From: Chloroflexota bacterium
GTDB lineage: Bacteria; Chloroflexota; Anaerolineae; Anaerolineales; UBA11579
Direction of reading: 5' to 3'
Length of the DNA stretch: 49,243 nucleotides
NCBI GenBank assembly: GCA_016191875.1
Contig: JACPVG010000016.1
Coordinates: forward strand, 106,444 to 155,686
The notes below the pieces were generated by a model that was not told where the DNA came from, ran no database searches, and worked only from the letters and a program-made list of their open reading frames with translations. This document shows, one piece after another, positions 25,348 through 33,901 of the stretch. Made by a program: the position numbers and the translations under genes. The number at the start of each line of letters is the position of its first letter. Positions within the stretch are counted from its first letter, which is position 1.

Positions 25348-26289
25348 TCACTTCAACTGCGGCAGCAGTTGATGGGCCATAGCCTCCAGCCGGTCGGTAT
25401 CCTCGAGCGCCAGCCACTGGAGCATGACACGCTGGACCCCGGATTCCGCCCAGCGCCCCAGTTGCGCGATGATCTGGCCTGCGGTGCCAACGGCAACACC
25501 CCGGCCTGCCAGCTCCTCTGGTGTGAGGCGGCCCTGGGTGCGTACATGGACAAGCGCGTTCACCTCGTTCTCGTCCCGGCCAAATTCGCAGCCCGCCATC
25601 ATAGAGCGTTTGACAGCCTCCGGCGGGCGGCCATGCGCGGCGAGCTTGTGATCGAGAATCTGGCAGCGCCGACGGAACTCTTCCGGGGTGAGGTAAATGG
25701 CGTTCCATTCGGAGGCGTATCTGGCGGCCAGTTCCAGGGTGCGTTCTTTGCCGTTGCCGCCAATCAATAGCGGCGGTCCACCGGACCGGTTCGGGCGTGG
25801 CAGCAATACGGCGTCTTTGAGGACAAAGTACTCACCTTCGTATGTACTTGGTTCGTCACTTTTCAGCAGTCTGGTAATGACTTCGAGTCCGTTCTCTAGG
25901 CGGGCGAACCGTTCGGCGGGTGGGAGGAGTTCAAAGCCAAAGGCGGTGTGCTCGCGGGCCTGCCAGCCGGCGCCCAGCCCCAGGATCAGTCGGCCGCCAG
26001 AAAGGTCATCCACCGCAGCAGCCATCCGTGTTGTGAGAGCAGGGTTGCGGAACGAAACCGGGGTTACGAGCGGCCCAAAGTCAATCCGGCTGGTATTGGC
26101 GGCCAGCCAGGTGAGGGAAGTCCATAGCTCCAGAGAGTCTTTGTCCGGCGGATTGGCGTTTGTGAAATGGTCGGAGCGGTAGAGACCGGCAAAGCCCAGA
26201 TCTTCCGCCAGCCGAACGAGGTTTTTCCAACGCGGCCAGTTCAACCCATTCTGGCCTTCGATCATCAGGGCGACCTCAATCACATGCAT
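25348..26289 (-). CDS. LLM-class flavin/F420-dependent oxidoreductase
   Basis: A 313-residue member of the luciferase-like monooxygenase superfamily, TIM-barrel enzymes that use FMN or F420. Recognisable parts are LGFAGLYRSDHF, LGPL-type FGPLVTPVSFRNPALTTRMA, DDLSGGRLILGLGAGWQ and PPLLIGGNGKERTLELAARY, the last of which binds the flavin phosphate. The substrate cannot be inferred, and F420 versus FMN use is not certain. A strong AAAGGAGA touches the ATG at 26289 and is best spaced (7 bases) for the third codon, a GTG at 26283, so translation may begin there. It sits between an HDAC-family gene (24 bp) and the rhodanese-MBL gene (52 bp) on the same strand. Confidence 0.92.
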   Translation of the reverse strand: MHVIEVALMIEGQNGLNWPRWKNLVRLAEDLGFAGLYRSDHFTNANPPDKDSLELWTSLTWLAANTSRIDFGPLVTPVSFRNPALTTRMAAAVDDLSGGRLILGLGAGWQAREHTAFGFELLPPAERFARLENGLEVITRLLKSDEPSTYEGEYFVLKDAVLLPRPNRSGGPPLLIGGNGKERTLELAARYASEWNAIYLTPEEFRRRCQILDHKLAAHGRPPEAVKRSMMAGCEFGRDENEVNALVHVRTQGRLTPEELAGRGVAVGTAGQIIAQLGRWAESGVQRVMLQWLALEDTDRLEAMAHQLLPQLK

Positions 26290-26313
26290 TCTCCTTTGGG
26301 CTTGCGTTTGCCG

Positions 26314-27336
26314 TCAGAAGCGCCATAGATTCTTGACCCTCTTGAGGGCTACTTCCCAGCGCGGCGATTCGGGGCGCTCCCCGGGCCCAAGCCGATCTTC
26401 CCATTGATTTCCTAGCAAGATGTTGAATGCTGCCGCGGCGATATCACCAACTGCATCCAGGTCGTAGCCGCCTTCCAAGAATAAAGCCAGTCTTCCGTCC
26501 GTCATCTCGCCGGCCCACTGGTTGAGTTGGTCGAGGATTTGCGCATAGCCAGTTGTGCTTGCAACTTGATAACCCAGCGGGTCTCTCCAATGGGCATCGA
26601 GACCAAGGCTCACCAACAGGATCTCGGGCTCATAACGGTTCAGGAAAGGGAAAATGAGTTCCTTCAAAGCGGCGTCGCGGGCAGCATCCCCGCTGAATGG
26701 GGGAAGCGGGATATTGAGCGTAAGACCCAGGCCGTCCGCTTCTCCCATCTCTTCCGGGGCGCCGGTTCCCGGGTAGAGGGGAGACTCGTGAATGGAGATA
26801 AAGGCCACGTCGTTGCGGCGATAAAAAATGTCCTGAGTTCCATTTCCGTGGTGCAGGTCGAGATCCAGGATGGCGAGGCGCTTGGCGCCATGCTCTATGA
26901 GGGATTGGGCCGCCAAAGCGATGTTGTTCAGAATGCAAAATCCCATGGCTTCCTCGGGGGTGGCGTGATGGCCGGGAGGGCGGCACAGGGCGAAGCCGGT
27001 CGCCAGCTCGCGCACCCATACGGCATTTGTGAGCGCGATTGCTCCGCCTGCGGAATTCCTGGCGATATCGAGCGAAGACGGGGTCAGATAGGTGTCTTCA
27101 TCCGAGCGACCGCCCGCAGCAATGATCGCTTCGAGGCGTTGCAAATGAGCCGGCGTGTGGATGGCGAAAAACACCGAGTCCGGAACCGGAACAGGCTGAG
27201 TCTGTTGAATCGCTGTCCAAATACCATCGGCCAGCAGGCGGTCCTTAATCGCTTCGACCCGTTCCGGGCGCTCGGGATGGTCCGGTTCCTGGTGGGCTTG
27301 ATGCCCGAGGGGATAATAGATGCCGACGTTGCTCAC
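26314..27336 (-). CDS. Histone deacetylase-family amidohydrolase (AcuC/HDAC-like)
   Basis: A 340-residue arginase-fold zinc enzyme. It shows CRPPGHHA with the catalytic His pair (123-124), the zinc ligands Asp160 and His162 in LDLDLHHGNGTQ, the third zinc Asp in LGLDAHWRDPLG and the transition-state Tyr in EGGYDLDA. Bacterial members remove acetyl groups from proteins such as acetyl-CoA synthetase, or from acetylated polyamines; the sequence does not decide between them. Length fits the class II / HDAH group. It starts with GTG at 27336 after a weak site and is divergent from the mtnA-like gene, with 69 bp between them. Confidence 0.94.
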   Translation of the reverse strand: MSNVGIYYPLGHQAHQEPDHPERPERVEAIKDRLLADGIWTAIQQTQPVPVPDSVFFAIHTPAHLQRLEAIIAAGGRSDEDTYLTPSSLDIARNSAGGAIALTNAVWVRELATGFALCRPPGHHATPEEAMGFCILNNIALAAQSLIEHGAKRLAILDLDLHHGNGTQDIFYRRNDVAFISIHESPLYPGTGAPEEMGEADGLGLTLNIPLPPFSGDAARDAALKELIFPFLNRYEPEILLVSLGLDAHWRDPLGYQVASTTGYAQILDQLNQWAGEMTDGRLALFLEGGYDLDAVGDIAAAAFNILLGNQWEDRLGPGERPESPRWEVALKRVKNLWRF

Positions 27337-27405
27337 GGTCTTCTCTTAGTCGCAGGTGTGCCTTGCCCCTGAAGTATACTGGGAATTAGTCACAGCGGAG
27401 AACGT

Positions 27406-28470
27406 ATGGAATTCAAACCTCTGGAAATCAATGAGCGGTTGCCCTATTTGCTCCGGCGGGAGAATATCGCCAGGTATGAGGGGGGCAAGGTCATCATCGG
27501 TGATCGCCGGGCGTATCCATTTGAGCGCTTGCACGTGACGTGTGACTCTGTTGAACAAGTTGCCGAAGCAATACGGACTATGGTCACTCAGGGTGGCGGC
27601 TCGTGGGTGGCGGCCTCATATGCGCTGGCGATGCTGGCGAGTCAGGAACGCCGTAAGCCAAAAGAAAGACTTCGACAGATTCTCAATGAAGCAACAGAAC
27701 GCCTGAAAGGAACCCGCCCGACGTCGAACCACCTCCACCGGCTGGTTGAGCGCGCCCTGAAGGCCGGGCTGCTGGCGCTGGAGAACGGCGAAGATGTGGA
27801 AGCAGGGATTCTGGCTTGGCTCGAAGCCAAGCGGGATGACATACACATCCGCTCTGCACGCATGGGCCAATATGGCGCGGACATGATTCCGGATGGGGCT
27901 GGAATTCTAACGATGTGCTTTGCCGAGACTGCCTTCCTGCTCGGACTTGTATTTGCGCGTGACCAGGGCAAAACGCTGCGGGTGTATGTTCCAGAGACGC
28001 GCCCGTATCTGCAGGGAGCGAGGTTGACGGCACCCAGCATCCACGAACTGGGCATCGAGGCCGTCCTCATCACGGATAATATGCCGGGGTATGTAGTCTC
28101 GGAGGGCAAGGTGCAGGTGTTCTTCACGGGTGCAGATCTGGTGACACTGGATGGGCATGTGGTTAACAAGGTGGGCACTTATCAGAACGCGTTGGTCTGC
28201 CGGCAGCATGGCGTGCCGTTCTTTCCGTACTGCTGGGAGCCCGACCATAAACATCCGGGCCGCGAATCCATCTTTATTGAAGAGCGGGATCCGGCGGACG
28301 TGAGGCAGGCGCGGGGCGCCGCCACCACTCTTGAGGAAATACAGGCGTATTATCCGGCCTTCGACATCACGCCACCGCAGTTCGTCTCCGGGGTCATAAC
28401 GCTGCACGGCATAATCAGCCCCTACGATCTGGCCCGTTACTTTGGGGAAGGAGTAATTGCAGATGCGTAG
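27406..28470 (+). CDS. MtnA-like isomerase (eIF2B-alpha/ribose-1-phosphate isomerase family)
   Basis: MtnA converts 5-methylthioribose-1-phosphate to the ribulose form in methionine salvage. The 354-residue product shares the family's ETRPYLQGARLTA, ITDNMPGYV, GADLVTLDGHVVNKVGTYQ (catalytic Asp244) and PAFDITPPQFVSGVITLHG. Two normally invariant segments differ. The usual RPTxVNL is RPTSNHL, and the usual HCNxGxLAT loop is MCFAETAFL, although its catalytic Cys is kept as Cys171. It could be an ordinary MtnA from a divergent lineage or a relative that uses another sugar phosphate such as 5-deoxyribose-1-phosphate. The next gene, an MTA phosphorylase overlapping by 8 bp, would make the sugar phosphate substrate. 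GGAG precedes the ATG; a TATACT at 27375-27380 could be the -10. Confidence 0.88.
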   Translation: MEFKPLEINERLPYLLRRENIARYEGGKVIIGDRRAYPFERLHVTCDSVEQVAEAIRTMVTQGGGSWVAASYALAMLASQERRKPKERLRQILNEATERLKGTRPTSNHLHRLVERALKAGLLALENGEDVEAGILAWLEAKRDDIHIRSARMGQYGADMIPDGAGILTMCFAETAFLLGLVFARDQGKTLRVYVPETRPYLQGARLTAPSIHELGIEAVLITDNMPGYVVSEGKVQVFFTGADLVTLDGHVVNKVGTYQNALVCRQHGVPFFPYCWEPDHKHPGRESIFIEERDPADVRQARGAATTLEEIQAYYPAFDITPPQFVSGVITLHGIISPYDLARYFGEGVIADA

Positions 28471-29248
28471 GGCGATTATCGGCGGGACGGGCTTCTACGA
28501 AATCGTCGGCGGGGAGTTCATCGAGAAAGTGGTACATACCCCATACGGCGATGCACTGGTCCATGAAGGGGAAGGGGAGCACAGCGGTTTGATATTCCTG
28601 GCGCGGCATGGAAAGGATCACACCATCCCGCCTCACCGCATTAACTATCGAGCAAATCTGAAGGCCCTGGAAATTCAGAAGGTTGAGAGCATCCTGGCGG
28701 TGTTTACAGTCGGTTCATTGCGGCCGACTATCCCGCCGAAATCCCTCGTTCTCCTGGATCAATTCCTCGATTTTACGAGTGGGCGCGAGGCCACATTCTT
28801 TGACGGCGGAAGATCGGGACTGGCTCATGCTGAGGTAAACCAGCCATACTGCAGCGCGTTGCGAAAAAGATTGATCGGTATCGCGAACAGCCGGAATATG
28901 CACCTGATTGAATGGGGAACGTATGTGTGCACCAATGGGCCGCGTTTCGAGACGCCCGCCGAGATCCGGATGTTCGCGGCGCTAGGCGGCGATGTGGTGG
29001 GGATGACCGGCGTACCGGAGGTTTCACTGGCGCGCGAGCTCGGAATACACTATGCAGCGATAGCCATCCCGGTGAACTGGGGCGCAGGACTGGAAACGTC
29101 AATCAGCATCGTCAGGGAAGGAATGGACGAGCTGCGTGCCAGCGTAATCCGCTTGTGTACCGAAGGCCTGCAGGGGTTTGAACAAGGTGCTGGGGATTGC
29201 GAATGCAGGACAGCCCTCATGGTAATGCACCCTGCGGATGGCGTATGA
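28463..29248 (+). CDS. mtnP: Methylthioadenosine (or purine nucleoside) phosphorylase
   Basis: Splits 5'-methylthioadenosine with phosphate into adenine and methylthioribose-1-phosphate. The 261-residue product has the trimeric PNP/MTAP family marks: IIGGTGFYE at the N-terminus, RHGKDHTIPPHRINYRANL (His and Asn around the phosphate site), CTNGPRFETPAEIRMF and MTGVPEVSLARELGIHYAA. The GPRFET and MTGVPE segments are shared by adenine-specific and hypoxanthine-specific relatives, so the exact base is uncertain; the adjacent MtnA-like gene favours methylthioadenosine or 5'-deoxyadenosine. I chose ATG 28463 because AAGGAG lies 9 bases upstream; an in-frame TTG is at 28457. It overlaps the MtnA-like gene by 8 bp. 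A bidirectional terminator follows at once. Confidence 0.9.
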   Translation: MRRAIIGGTGFYEIVGGEFIEKVVHTPYGDALVHEGEGEHSGLIFLARHGKDHTIPPHRINYRANLKALEIQKVESILAVFTVGSLRPTIPPKSLVLLDQFLDFTSGREATFFDGGRSGLAHAEVNQPYCSALRKRLIGIANSRNMHLIEWGTYVCTNGPRFETPAEIRMFAALGGDVVGMTGVPEVSLARELGIHYAAIAIPVNWGAGLETSISIVREGMDELRASVIRLCTEGLQGFEQGAGDCECRTALMVMHPADGV

Positions 29249-29277
29249 AAAAACGGCGGCCTGTTCGCCGCCGTTGG
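29249..29277. terminator. Bidirectional intrinsic terminator between mtnP and the ALDH gene
   Basis: A 9-bp GC-rich stem (29252-29260 with 29267-29275) and a 6-nt loop between two convergent genes. On the minus strand it is followed by a run of six T, so it best terminates the dehydrogenase operon. On the plus strand TTGGATT follows, a poorer tail. Confidence 0.8.
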
Positions 29278-29279
29278 AT

Positions 29280-30806
29280 TCACTCGCCGCCAAACTTTAT
29301 CCCCTGCGCAAGGGGCAGTTGCGACGACCAGTTGATTGTATTCGTCTGGCGACGCATATACGCTTTCCAGGCATCCGACCCGGATTCGCGCCCGCCGCCG
29401 GTCTCTTTCTCGCCGCCGAAGGCGCCGCCAATCTCTGCGCCGGACGTGCCAATATTGACGTTGGCGATACCGCAATCCGAACCGGCAATGGATAGAAACC
29501 GCTCCATCACCTGCATGTTATCTGTGAAAATCGCGCTGGAAAGACCCTGGGGCACATCGTTGTGCAACTGGATGGCTTCATCGATGGTTTCGTATTCGAT
29601 GAGATATAGGAGGGGGGCAAATGTCTCTTCCTTGACCACCTCGGATTGAGCAGGCATTTTCATGATGGCTGGCGCAACGAAATTCTCCCCGATGTCAGGC
29701 AATGGTTCGCCGCCGAAGAGCAACTGACCGCCATCCGCACAGGCGCGGTCGATTGCCCGCTTCATGTCCAATATCGTTTCCGCCGTAATCAGCGGGCCCA
29801 TCAGGGTCTTGGCGTCCATCGGATCGCCAATTTGAACCTGGCGATAGGCTTGTACCAGCTGTTCGCTGAGTTGTGGCGCGATGTCCTTGTGCATCAGAAT
29901 CCGGCGTGTGGTTGTGCAGCGTTGCCCCGCGGTCCCAACGGCCCCAAACAGAATGGCGCGCAGCGCAAGATCGAGCCTGGCATCCTTGTGCACGATGATG
30001 GCATTATTCCCCCCCAATTCCAGAATCGTGCGCCCGAATCGCTTGGCGACGGCTTCTGCCACCCGGCGGCCGACGCTGGTTGAGCCGGTGAAGGATATCA
30101 GAGGTACGCGTGAATCGTTGATGAGCGATTCCCCGATTCTTGAACCCGGCCCGATCAAGAGATTGAAGATTCCACTCAGGCCGTGGTCGGCCATCACGCG
30201 ATTGGCGATATGCTGGATGGCAACCGCGCATAGAGGCACCAGATCGCTCGGTTTCCATAGAATCGTATCACCGGCGACGGCGGCAATCGCCGCGTTCCAC
30301 GACCAGACCGCCATGGGGAAGTTGAAGGCAGTAATGACACCGATGGGGCCAAGCGGATGCCATTGCTCATACATGCGGTGCTGGGGACGTTCGGAATGCA
30401 TGGTCAGGCCATAGAGTTGCCGCGACAGGCCAGTCGCAAAATCGCAGATGTCGATCGCTTCCTGGACTTCGCCATGCCCCTCGACGCGAATCTTCCCCAT
30501 TTCGAGAGTAATCAGATCACCCAGCGGCTCCTTGAGTTCGCGGATGGCGTTCCCTAAATCGCGGACGACCTCACCGCGTTTGGGCGCTGGAAGTTCCCGC
30601 CAGGAGTTGAAGGCAGCGTGAGCCTCCTGAACTACGCGCTCGTAACTCTCCTTGGTGGCCAGGGCAACCTGGGCGATCAGTTCGCCCGTGGTGGGGTTGT
30701 AAGAGGTCAGCAGTTCGGAGCCAGGATCGGTGATCCAACTATCGATGCCGAAACACGCTCCGGGATTCTTTTCTTCAATCTTTAGTTTCTTGAGAAGGGA
30801 TTTCAC
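29280..30806 (-). CDS. ALDH7-family aldehyde dehydrogenase (aminoadipate-semialdehyde type)
   Basis: A 508-residue NAD-dependent dehydrogenase. It has FNFPMAVWSWNAAIA, the FTGSTSVGR nucleotide loop, ILELGG (Glu263), and GTAGQRCTTTRR with catalytic Cys297. The C-terminal stretch NVNIGTSGAEIGGAFGGEKE leads into TGGGRESGSDAWKAYMRRQT, the clear signature of ALDH7 (antiquitin). ALDH7 enzymes oxidise alpha-aminoadipate semialdehyde/piperideine-6-carboxylate in lysine breakdown, and some detoxify aldehydes. The GTG start has AGGAG 9 bases upstream. It is the last gene of the transporter/aminotransferase run on this strand, which suits amino acid catabolism. A terminator lies just beyond its stop. 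Confidence 0.94.
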   Translation of the reverse strand: MKSLLKKLKIEEKNPGACFGIDSWITDPGSELLTSYNPTTGELIAQVALATKESYERVVQEAHAAFNSWRELPAPKRGEVVRDLGNAIRELKEPLGDLITLEMGKIRVEGHGEVQEAIDICDFATGLSRQLYGLTMHSERPQHRMYEQWHPLGPIGVITAFNFPMAVWSWNAAIAAVAGDTILWKPSDLVPLCAVAIQHIANRVMADHGLSGIFNLLIGPGSRIGESLINDSRVPLISFTGSTSVGRRVAEAVAKRFGRTILELGGNNAIIVHKDARLDLALRAILFGAVGTAGQRCTTTRRILMHKDIAPQLSEQLVQAYRQVQIGDPMDAKTLMGPLITAETILDMKRAIDRACADGGQLLFGGEPLPDIGENFVAPAIMKMPAQSEVVKEETFAPLLYLIEYETIDEAIQLHNDVPQGLSSAIFTDNMQVMERFLSIAGSDCGIANVNIGTSGAEIGGAFGGEKETGGGRESGSDAWKAYMRRQTNTINWSSQLPLAQGIKFGGE

Positions 30807-30879
30807 GATGGGGACTCCTGAGGATGGTTCCTTGAGATTTGGGCTTGCCCACCCGGATTATAAAACAAGTCGACCAGCT

Positions 30880-31776
30880 CTACGGGCCTGATGTTGCATG
30901 TTCCAGGATTTCGTATTCTCCCGGGTGGTGTGTCTTTTCCCCTTCGCACGAGGAACGGATGAAGACTCCTGTGTTTTCGCGATAGCGAACTGCGAGTGTA
31001 TGAGTTTCGGAACCCACCTGAAATGTGACATGCCAGATGTCTTTATCCAGAGATTGAGAGTCGATCAGCATCACGGGCGTGTTCTCCGGTACATTGTTTT
31101 CCCGGAGATGGGCTTCGGCGAACTGAGCGGGCGGGGGGTAGATGGTGCGACCACGCAAGGCGGGCAAGTACAGGCTGCCGTTCTGCAAGTGCGCGGCCAG
31201 GTCTTCAACGGCATCAAGCGCAACACGACCGTAGTAAATGCAATCAGGGAACGCGATCAGATTCGGCGCAAAACGATGCTGCCCCACGTGGCTGCATTCA
31301 AATACCCTCAGCCCTGCCAGTGGGGAAAACCGCCGTGCCAGAGGAACGCCATATAGTGCACAGCAGGCATCGCGGCGGCCGTTCGTGCAGACTAGAACGG
31401 TGGGTTGCATGCGTCTGTTGCTGTTGTTTTGTTGACGACTAAGATCGACATTCAGCAGGTCCTCATAACTGGCGAGCGAGAATTCAGAGAATTCCGGCAA
31501 GGAGTTGGGGCGCGGCTGCAACCCGACGATGAAGCGGATCTTTTCGTGAGCATTCGTTTCGCTGTTCCTGATCAACAGGAGCTTGCTGTTGGCGTGCCTG
31601 GCGAGCAAGTTTCCCAGATAAGCCTTAACCGAATCGTCCAGTTTGCCTTCCTGCAAAACGTCTCTGCCGTAGGGGCCTTCCATTTCCAGCAGGAACCAGT
31701 TTTCCACGAGCGGCGCGGTGCCGCGCAGGGATTCCTGGGCCTGCCGTGATTGAAATGAACAAGAGTGCTCAGTCAT
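30880..31776 (-). CDS. Sucrase/ferredoxin-like (thioredoxin-fold [2Fe-2S]) protein
   Basis: A 298-residue member of the sucraseferredoxin-like family, a thioredoxin fold that carries a [2Fe-2S] cluster in the characterised relatives. Recognisable elements are VLVCTNGRRDACCALYG (cluster Cys candidates), FECSHVGQHRFAPNLIAFP with Cys and conserved His, and an N-terminal Cys6. The C-terminal ~80 residues are a separate beta-rich part (LIDSQSLDKDIWHVTFQV). The reaction is unknown for nearly all members; electron transfer is the usual assumption. It sits 9 bp after the class V aminotransferase and 73 bp before the ALDH7 gene on the same strand, so it may be part of that pathway. Confidence 0.85.
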   Translation of the reverse strand: MTEHSCSFQSRQAQESLRGTAPLVENWFLLEMEGPYGRDVLQEGKLDDSVKAYLGNLLARHANSKLLLIRNSETNAHEKIRFIVGLQPRPNSLPEFSEFSLASYEDLLNVDLSRQQNNSNRRMQPTVLVCTNGRRDACCALYGVPLARRFSPLAGLRVFECSHVGQHRFAPNLIAFPDCIYYGRVALDAVEDLAAHLQNGSLYLPALRGRTIYPPPAQFAEAHLRENNVPENTPVMLIDSQSLDKDIWHVTFQVGSETHTLAVRYRENTGVFIRSSCEGEKTHHPGEYEILEHATSGP

Positions 31777-31785
31777 GCGATGGGC

Positions 31786-32934
31786 TCAGGGGAGAGGGGC
31801 TTCTAATCCGCTCGAGAGAGCATCAAAGTCGGCCGGTTGGTTGTACACCTGCACGGAAACTCTCAGGTAGGTCTGACCTTCCCAGGTGTAGATGGGAACC
31901 TCGACCTTAAAATCGTTATACAGTCGCGATTTCAGAGGCTCGACGTCCGTGCCGGGGATCTGGAGGGCAAACATCTGGCCGAACCAGGAATCAGTGGAAG
32001 AAAGCGGCAGCAGACCGTGCACGGATTGCAGTGTGCGCCACCACCTCGAGGCCATCCGACGGCATTCGACCTGGCTCTGCTGCCAAGCGGGCCGGGTCAC
32101 AAGGTTGATGGCGACTGGGACGGTGAGAAAAGCAGAGATATCGCGGGTACCTTGCCATTCGTGGTAATCAAGGTACTGGGATTCTCCTGGGATTTCGGCC
32201 TCATAGCCCCAGCTAACCACAAGGGGGTTCATGGCAGCTTGAAGGTGCTTGGCGACGTACAGAAAGGCAGCGCCCTTTGGTGCGCATAGCCATTTATGAC
32301 AGGCGCCTGTATAGATATCGGCACCAAGATCAACTAGGTCTACGGGAATATGCCCGGGAGCATGTGCGCCGTCGATTATCGAGATGATGCCGCGTTTCTT
32401 TGCCTCCCTGCATAGTTCCCTGATCGGGAAGTGCAGGGCGGTTTGGCTGGTAATATGGCTGCAAAAGATCGCTTTGGTGCGCTTGGTCGCGCCGCGCCAG
32501 AATTGCTCAACTACCTCCGCTTTATCGCCAAACGGCACCTGAATTGGCTGGTTGATGTAACGCGCGCCCATCTTCTCTGCCACGAATCGCCAGGTGCGAT
32601 TCGTGGCTCCGTATTCGTGGTTTGTGGCGAGTATCTCGTCGCCGGACTGCAGGTTAAGGCTGCGCGCCACCATATTGATAGCGGTGGTTGGGTTTGTGAA
32701 ATAGACTACATCTTCAGGGGGGCAGTTAAGGTATTCGGCCAACACTCGACGAGACTCGCCCAAAAGGGCGTTGAACTCTCGCCCAAGGTATTTCACGGGA
32801 TGGCGCTCAAGCTCGCGCTGCCAGCGCTGGCACTCTTCAAGCACCGGGATCGGGCAGGCGCCAAACGAGCCGTGGTTCAAGAAGTGTATTTCCTGATCTA
32901 ACAAGAAGAGAGAACGAAGATTGTTGTCTGGCAC
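31786..32934 (-). CDS. Class V aminotransferase (isopenicillin-N-epimerase-like)
   Basis: A 382-residue PLP fold type I enzyme. It has FLNHGSFGACP at the N-terminus, ATNHEYGATN, IIDGAHAPGHIPVDL (PLP-binding Asp and His), and the Schiff-base Lys214 in TGACHKWLCAPKG. These match isopenicillin N epimerase/EgtE-like proteins, which act on amino acids as epimerases, C-S lyases or beta-lyases. No ergothioneine or beta-lactam genes are nearby, so I leave the substrate open. The start is a GTG at 32934, 22 bp after the permease stop. Neighbours suggest that it acts on the amino acid brought in by the transporter. Confidence 0.9.
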   Translation of the reverse strand: MPDNNLRSLFLLDQEIHFLNHGSFGACPIPVLEECQRWQRELERHPVKYLGREFNALLGESRRVLAEYLNCPPEDVVYFTNPTTAINMVARSLNLQSGDEILATNHEYGATNRTWRFVAEKMGARYINQPIQVPFGDKAEVVEQFWRGATKRTKAIFCSHITSQTALHFPIRELCREAKKRGIISIIDGAHAPGHIPVDLVDLGADIYTGACHKWLCAPKGAAFLYVAKHLQAAMNPLVVSWGYEAEIPGESQYLDYHEWQGTRDISAFLTVPVAINLVTRPAWQQSQVECRRMASRWWRTLQSVHGLLPLSSTDSWFGQMFALQIPGTDVEPLKSRLYNDFKVEVPIYTWEGQTYLRVSVQVYNQPADFDALSSGLEAPLP

Positions 32935-32956
32935 AAGCCTGCTGGCCCCATTCGCA

Positions 32957-33817
32957 TCAGTGGTAGGTTCTTACGGTTCGTTCCCCTTGTGAATACCTCT
33001 TCTCAATTCTGTTCTGCACGGATGTGAAAATGAGCGTGAGTATCCAATAGAACAGCGCCGCAACGAGCAAGGCTTCCAGATTGCGGAAGTTGGACCTGCC
33101 TAATTTTGTGGCCCGCCACAGTATCTCACGGACGAATCCGGTCACGGCCACCAGCGATGAATCCTTCAGCATGGCGATATACTCATTGCCAATGGGGGGG
33201 ATGGCAAAGCGCAACGCTTGGGGAATCACGATTAGCCGTAGCTTCTGTCGACTGCTCATCCCCAGCGCGGTTGCCGCCTCGTGCTGGCCCTTCCCGACTG
33301 CCTGGATGCCTGCCCGAAAGATTTCGCTCATGTAGGCGCCGTAATTGAGACCCAATGCGATGACACCGGCGCCGAACCCTGAGAGGTAGATCCCCATTTG
33401 AGGAAGTGCCAGGAAGAAAAAGATAATCTGGAGGTAGAGCGGCGTGCCTCGAATTAGCGAAACGTAGAACGTACTTATGGCCACGGCGACCGCGCTCCTC
33501 GACAACCGTGCCAGGGCGGAGACGAGGGCCAAGACCATTGCCAGCAAGATGCTGGCGATGCTTATCGCGATGGTTTGAAAAGATCCAATTGCGATGAATC
33601 CGAAATTTCTGCCGATGAATTCAAGATCCAGATGAATCAGGTTAATACTGGCTGAACCAAAGCGGAGGGTTGCTCCGCTGAACATAAATCCGAGCACAAA
33701 CAGCAAGGCCAGCCACGAGGTTACTACTTTGACCTGAAATCTGCGCTGTTTTTGCTTTTCATACAGCAAGAGCGAACTTGCGTATTCGTCACTGGACTGG
33801 CCGGTATCGGCAATCAT
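32957..33817 (-). CDS. Polar amino acid ABC transporter permease (HisM/GlnP type)
   Basis: The membrane subunit of a class 3 (polar amino acid) ABC importer. Around 286 residues with four or five membrane helices, beginning with a hydrophobic helix at about residue 35-55. The EAA loop that contacts the ATPase is present as HEAATALGMSSRQKLRLIVI, followed by PQALRFAIPPIGNEYIAMLK, typical of the GlnP/HisM branch. The charged N-terminal ~30 residues are longer than usual. The frame can start at TTG 33841; I prefer ATG 33817, without a clear ribosome site. The binding protein is just upstream (33902-34801). No ATP-binding subunit is present in the window, so the ATPase must be encoded elsewhere or shared. 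Confidence 0.94.
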   Translation of the reverse strand: MIADTGQSSDEYASSLLLYEKQKQRRFQVKVVTSWLALLFVLGFMFSGATLRFGSASINLIHLDLEFIGRNFGFIAIGSFQTIAISIASILLAMVLALVSALARLSRSAVAVAISTFYVSLIRGTPLYLQIIFFFLALPQMGIYLSGFGAGVIALGLNYGAYMSEIFRAGIQAVGKGQHEAATALGMSSRQKLRLIVIPQALRFAIPPIGNEYIAMLKDSSLVAVTGFVREILWRATKLGRSNFRNLEALLVAALFYWILTLIFTSVQNRIEKRYSQGERTVRTYH

Positions 33818-33849
33818 GTTGATGAGGCTCTGCCTTTGCAATGATGAAG

Positions 33850-33887
33850 AAAATAGAGGAAGTGAAACCTTTCACTTCCTCTATTTT
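33850..33887 (-). terminator. Strong hairpin between binding-protein and permease genes (attenuator)
   Basis: A perfect 18-bp inverted repeat (33850-33867 with 33870-33887) with only CC between the arms, so the real loop is about 4 nt. On the minus strand it ends in CTATTTTC, giving a terminator with its T-tract inside the stem. Placed 14 bp after the binding-protein stop, it would let most transcripts end there and fewer continue into the permease, a common way to make more binding protein than membrane subunit. Confidence 0.8.
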
Positions 33888-33901
33888 GGGATCCATCCAG
33901 C

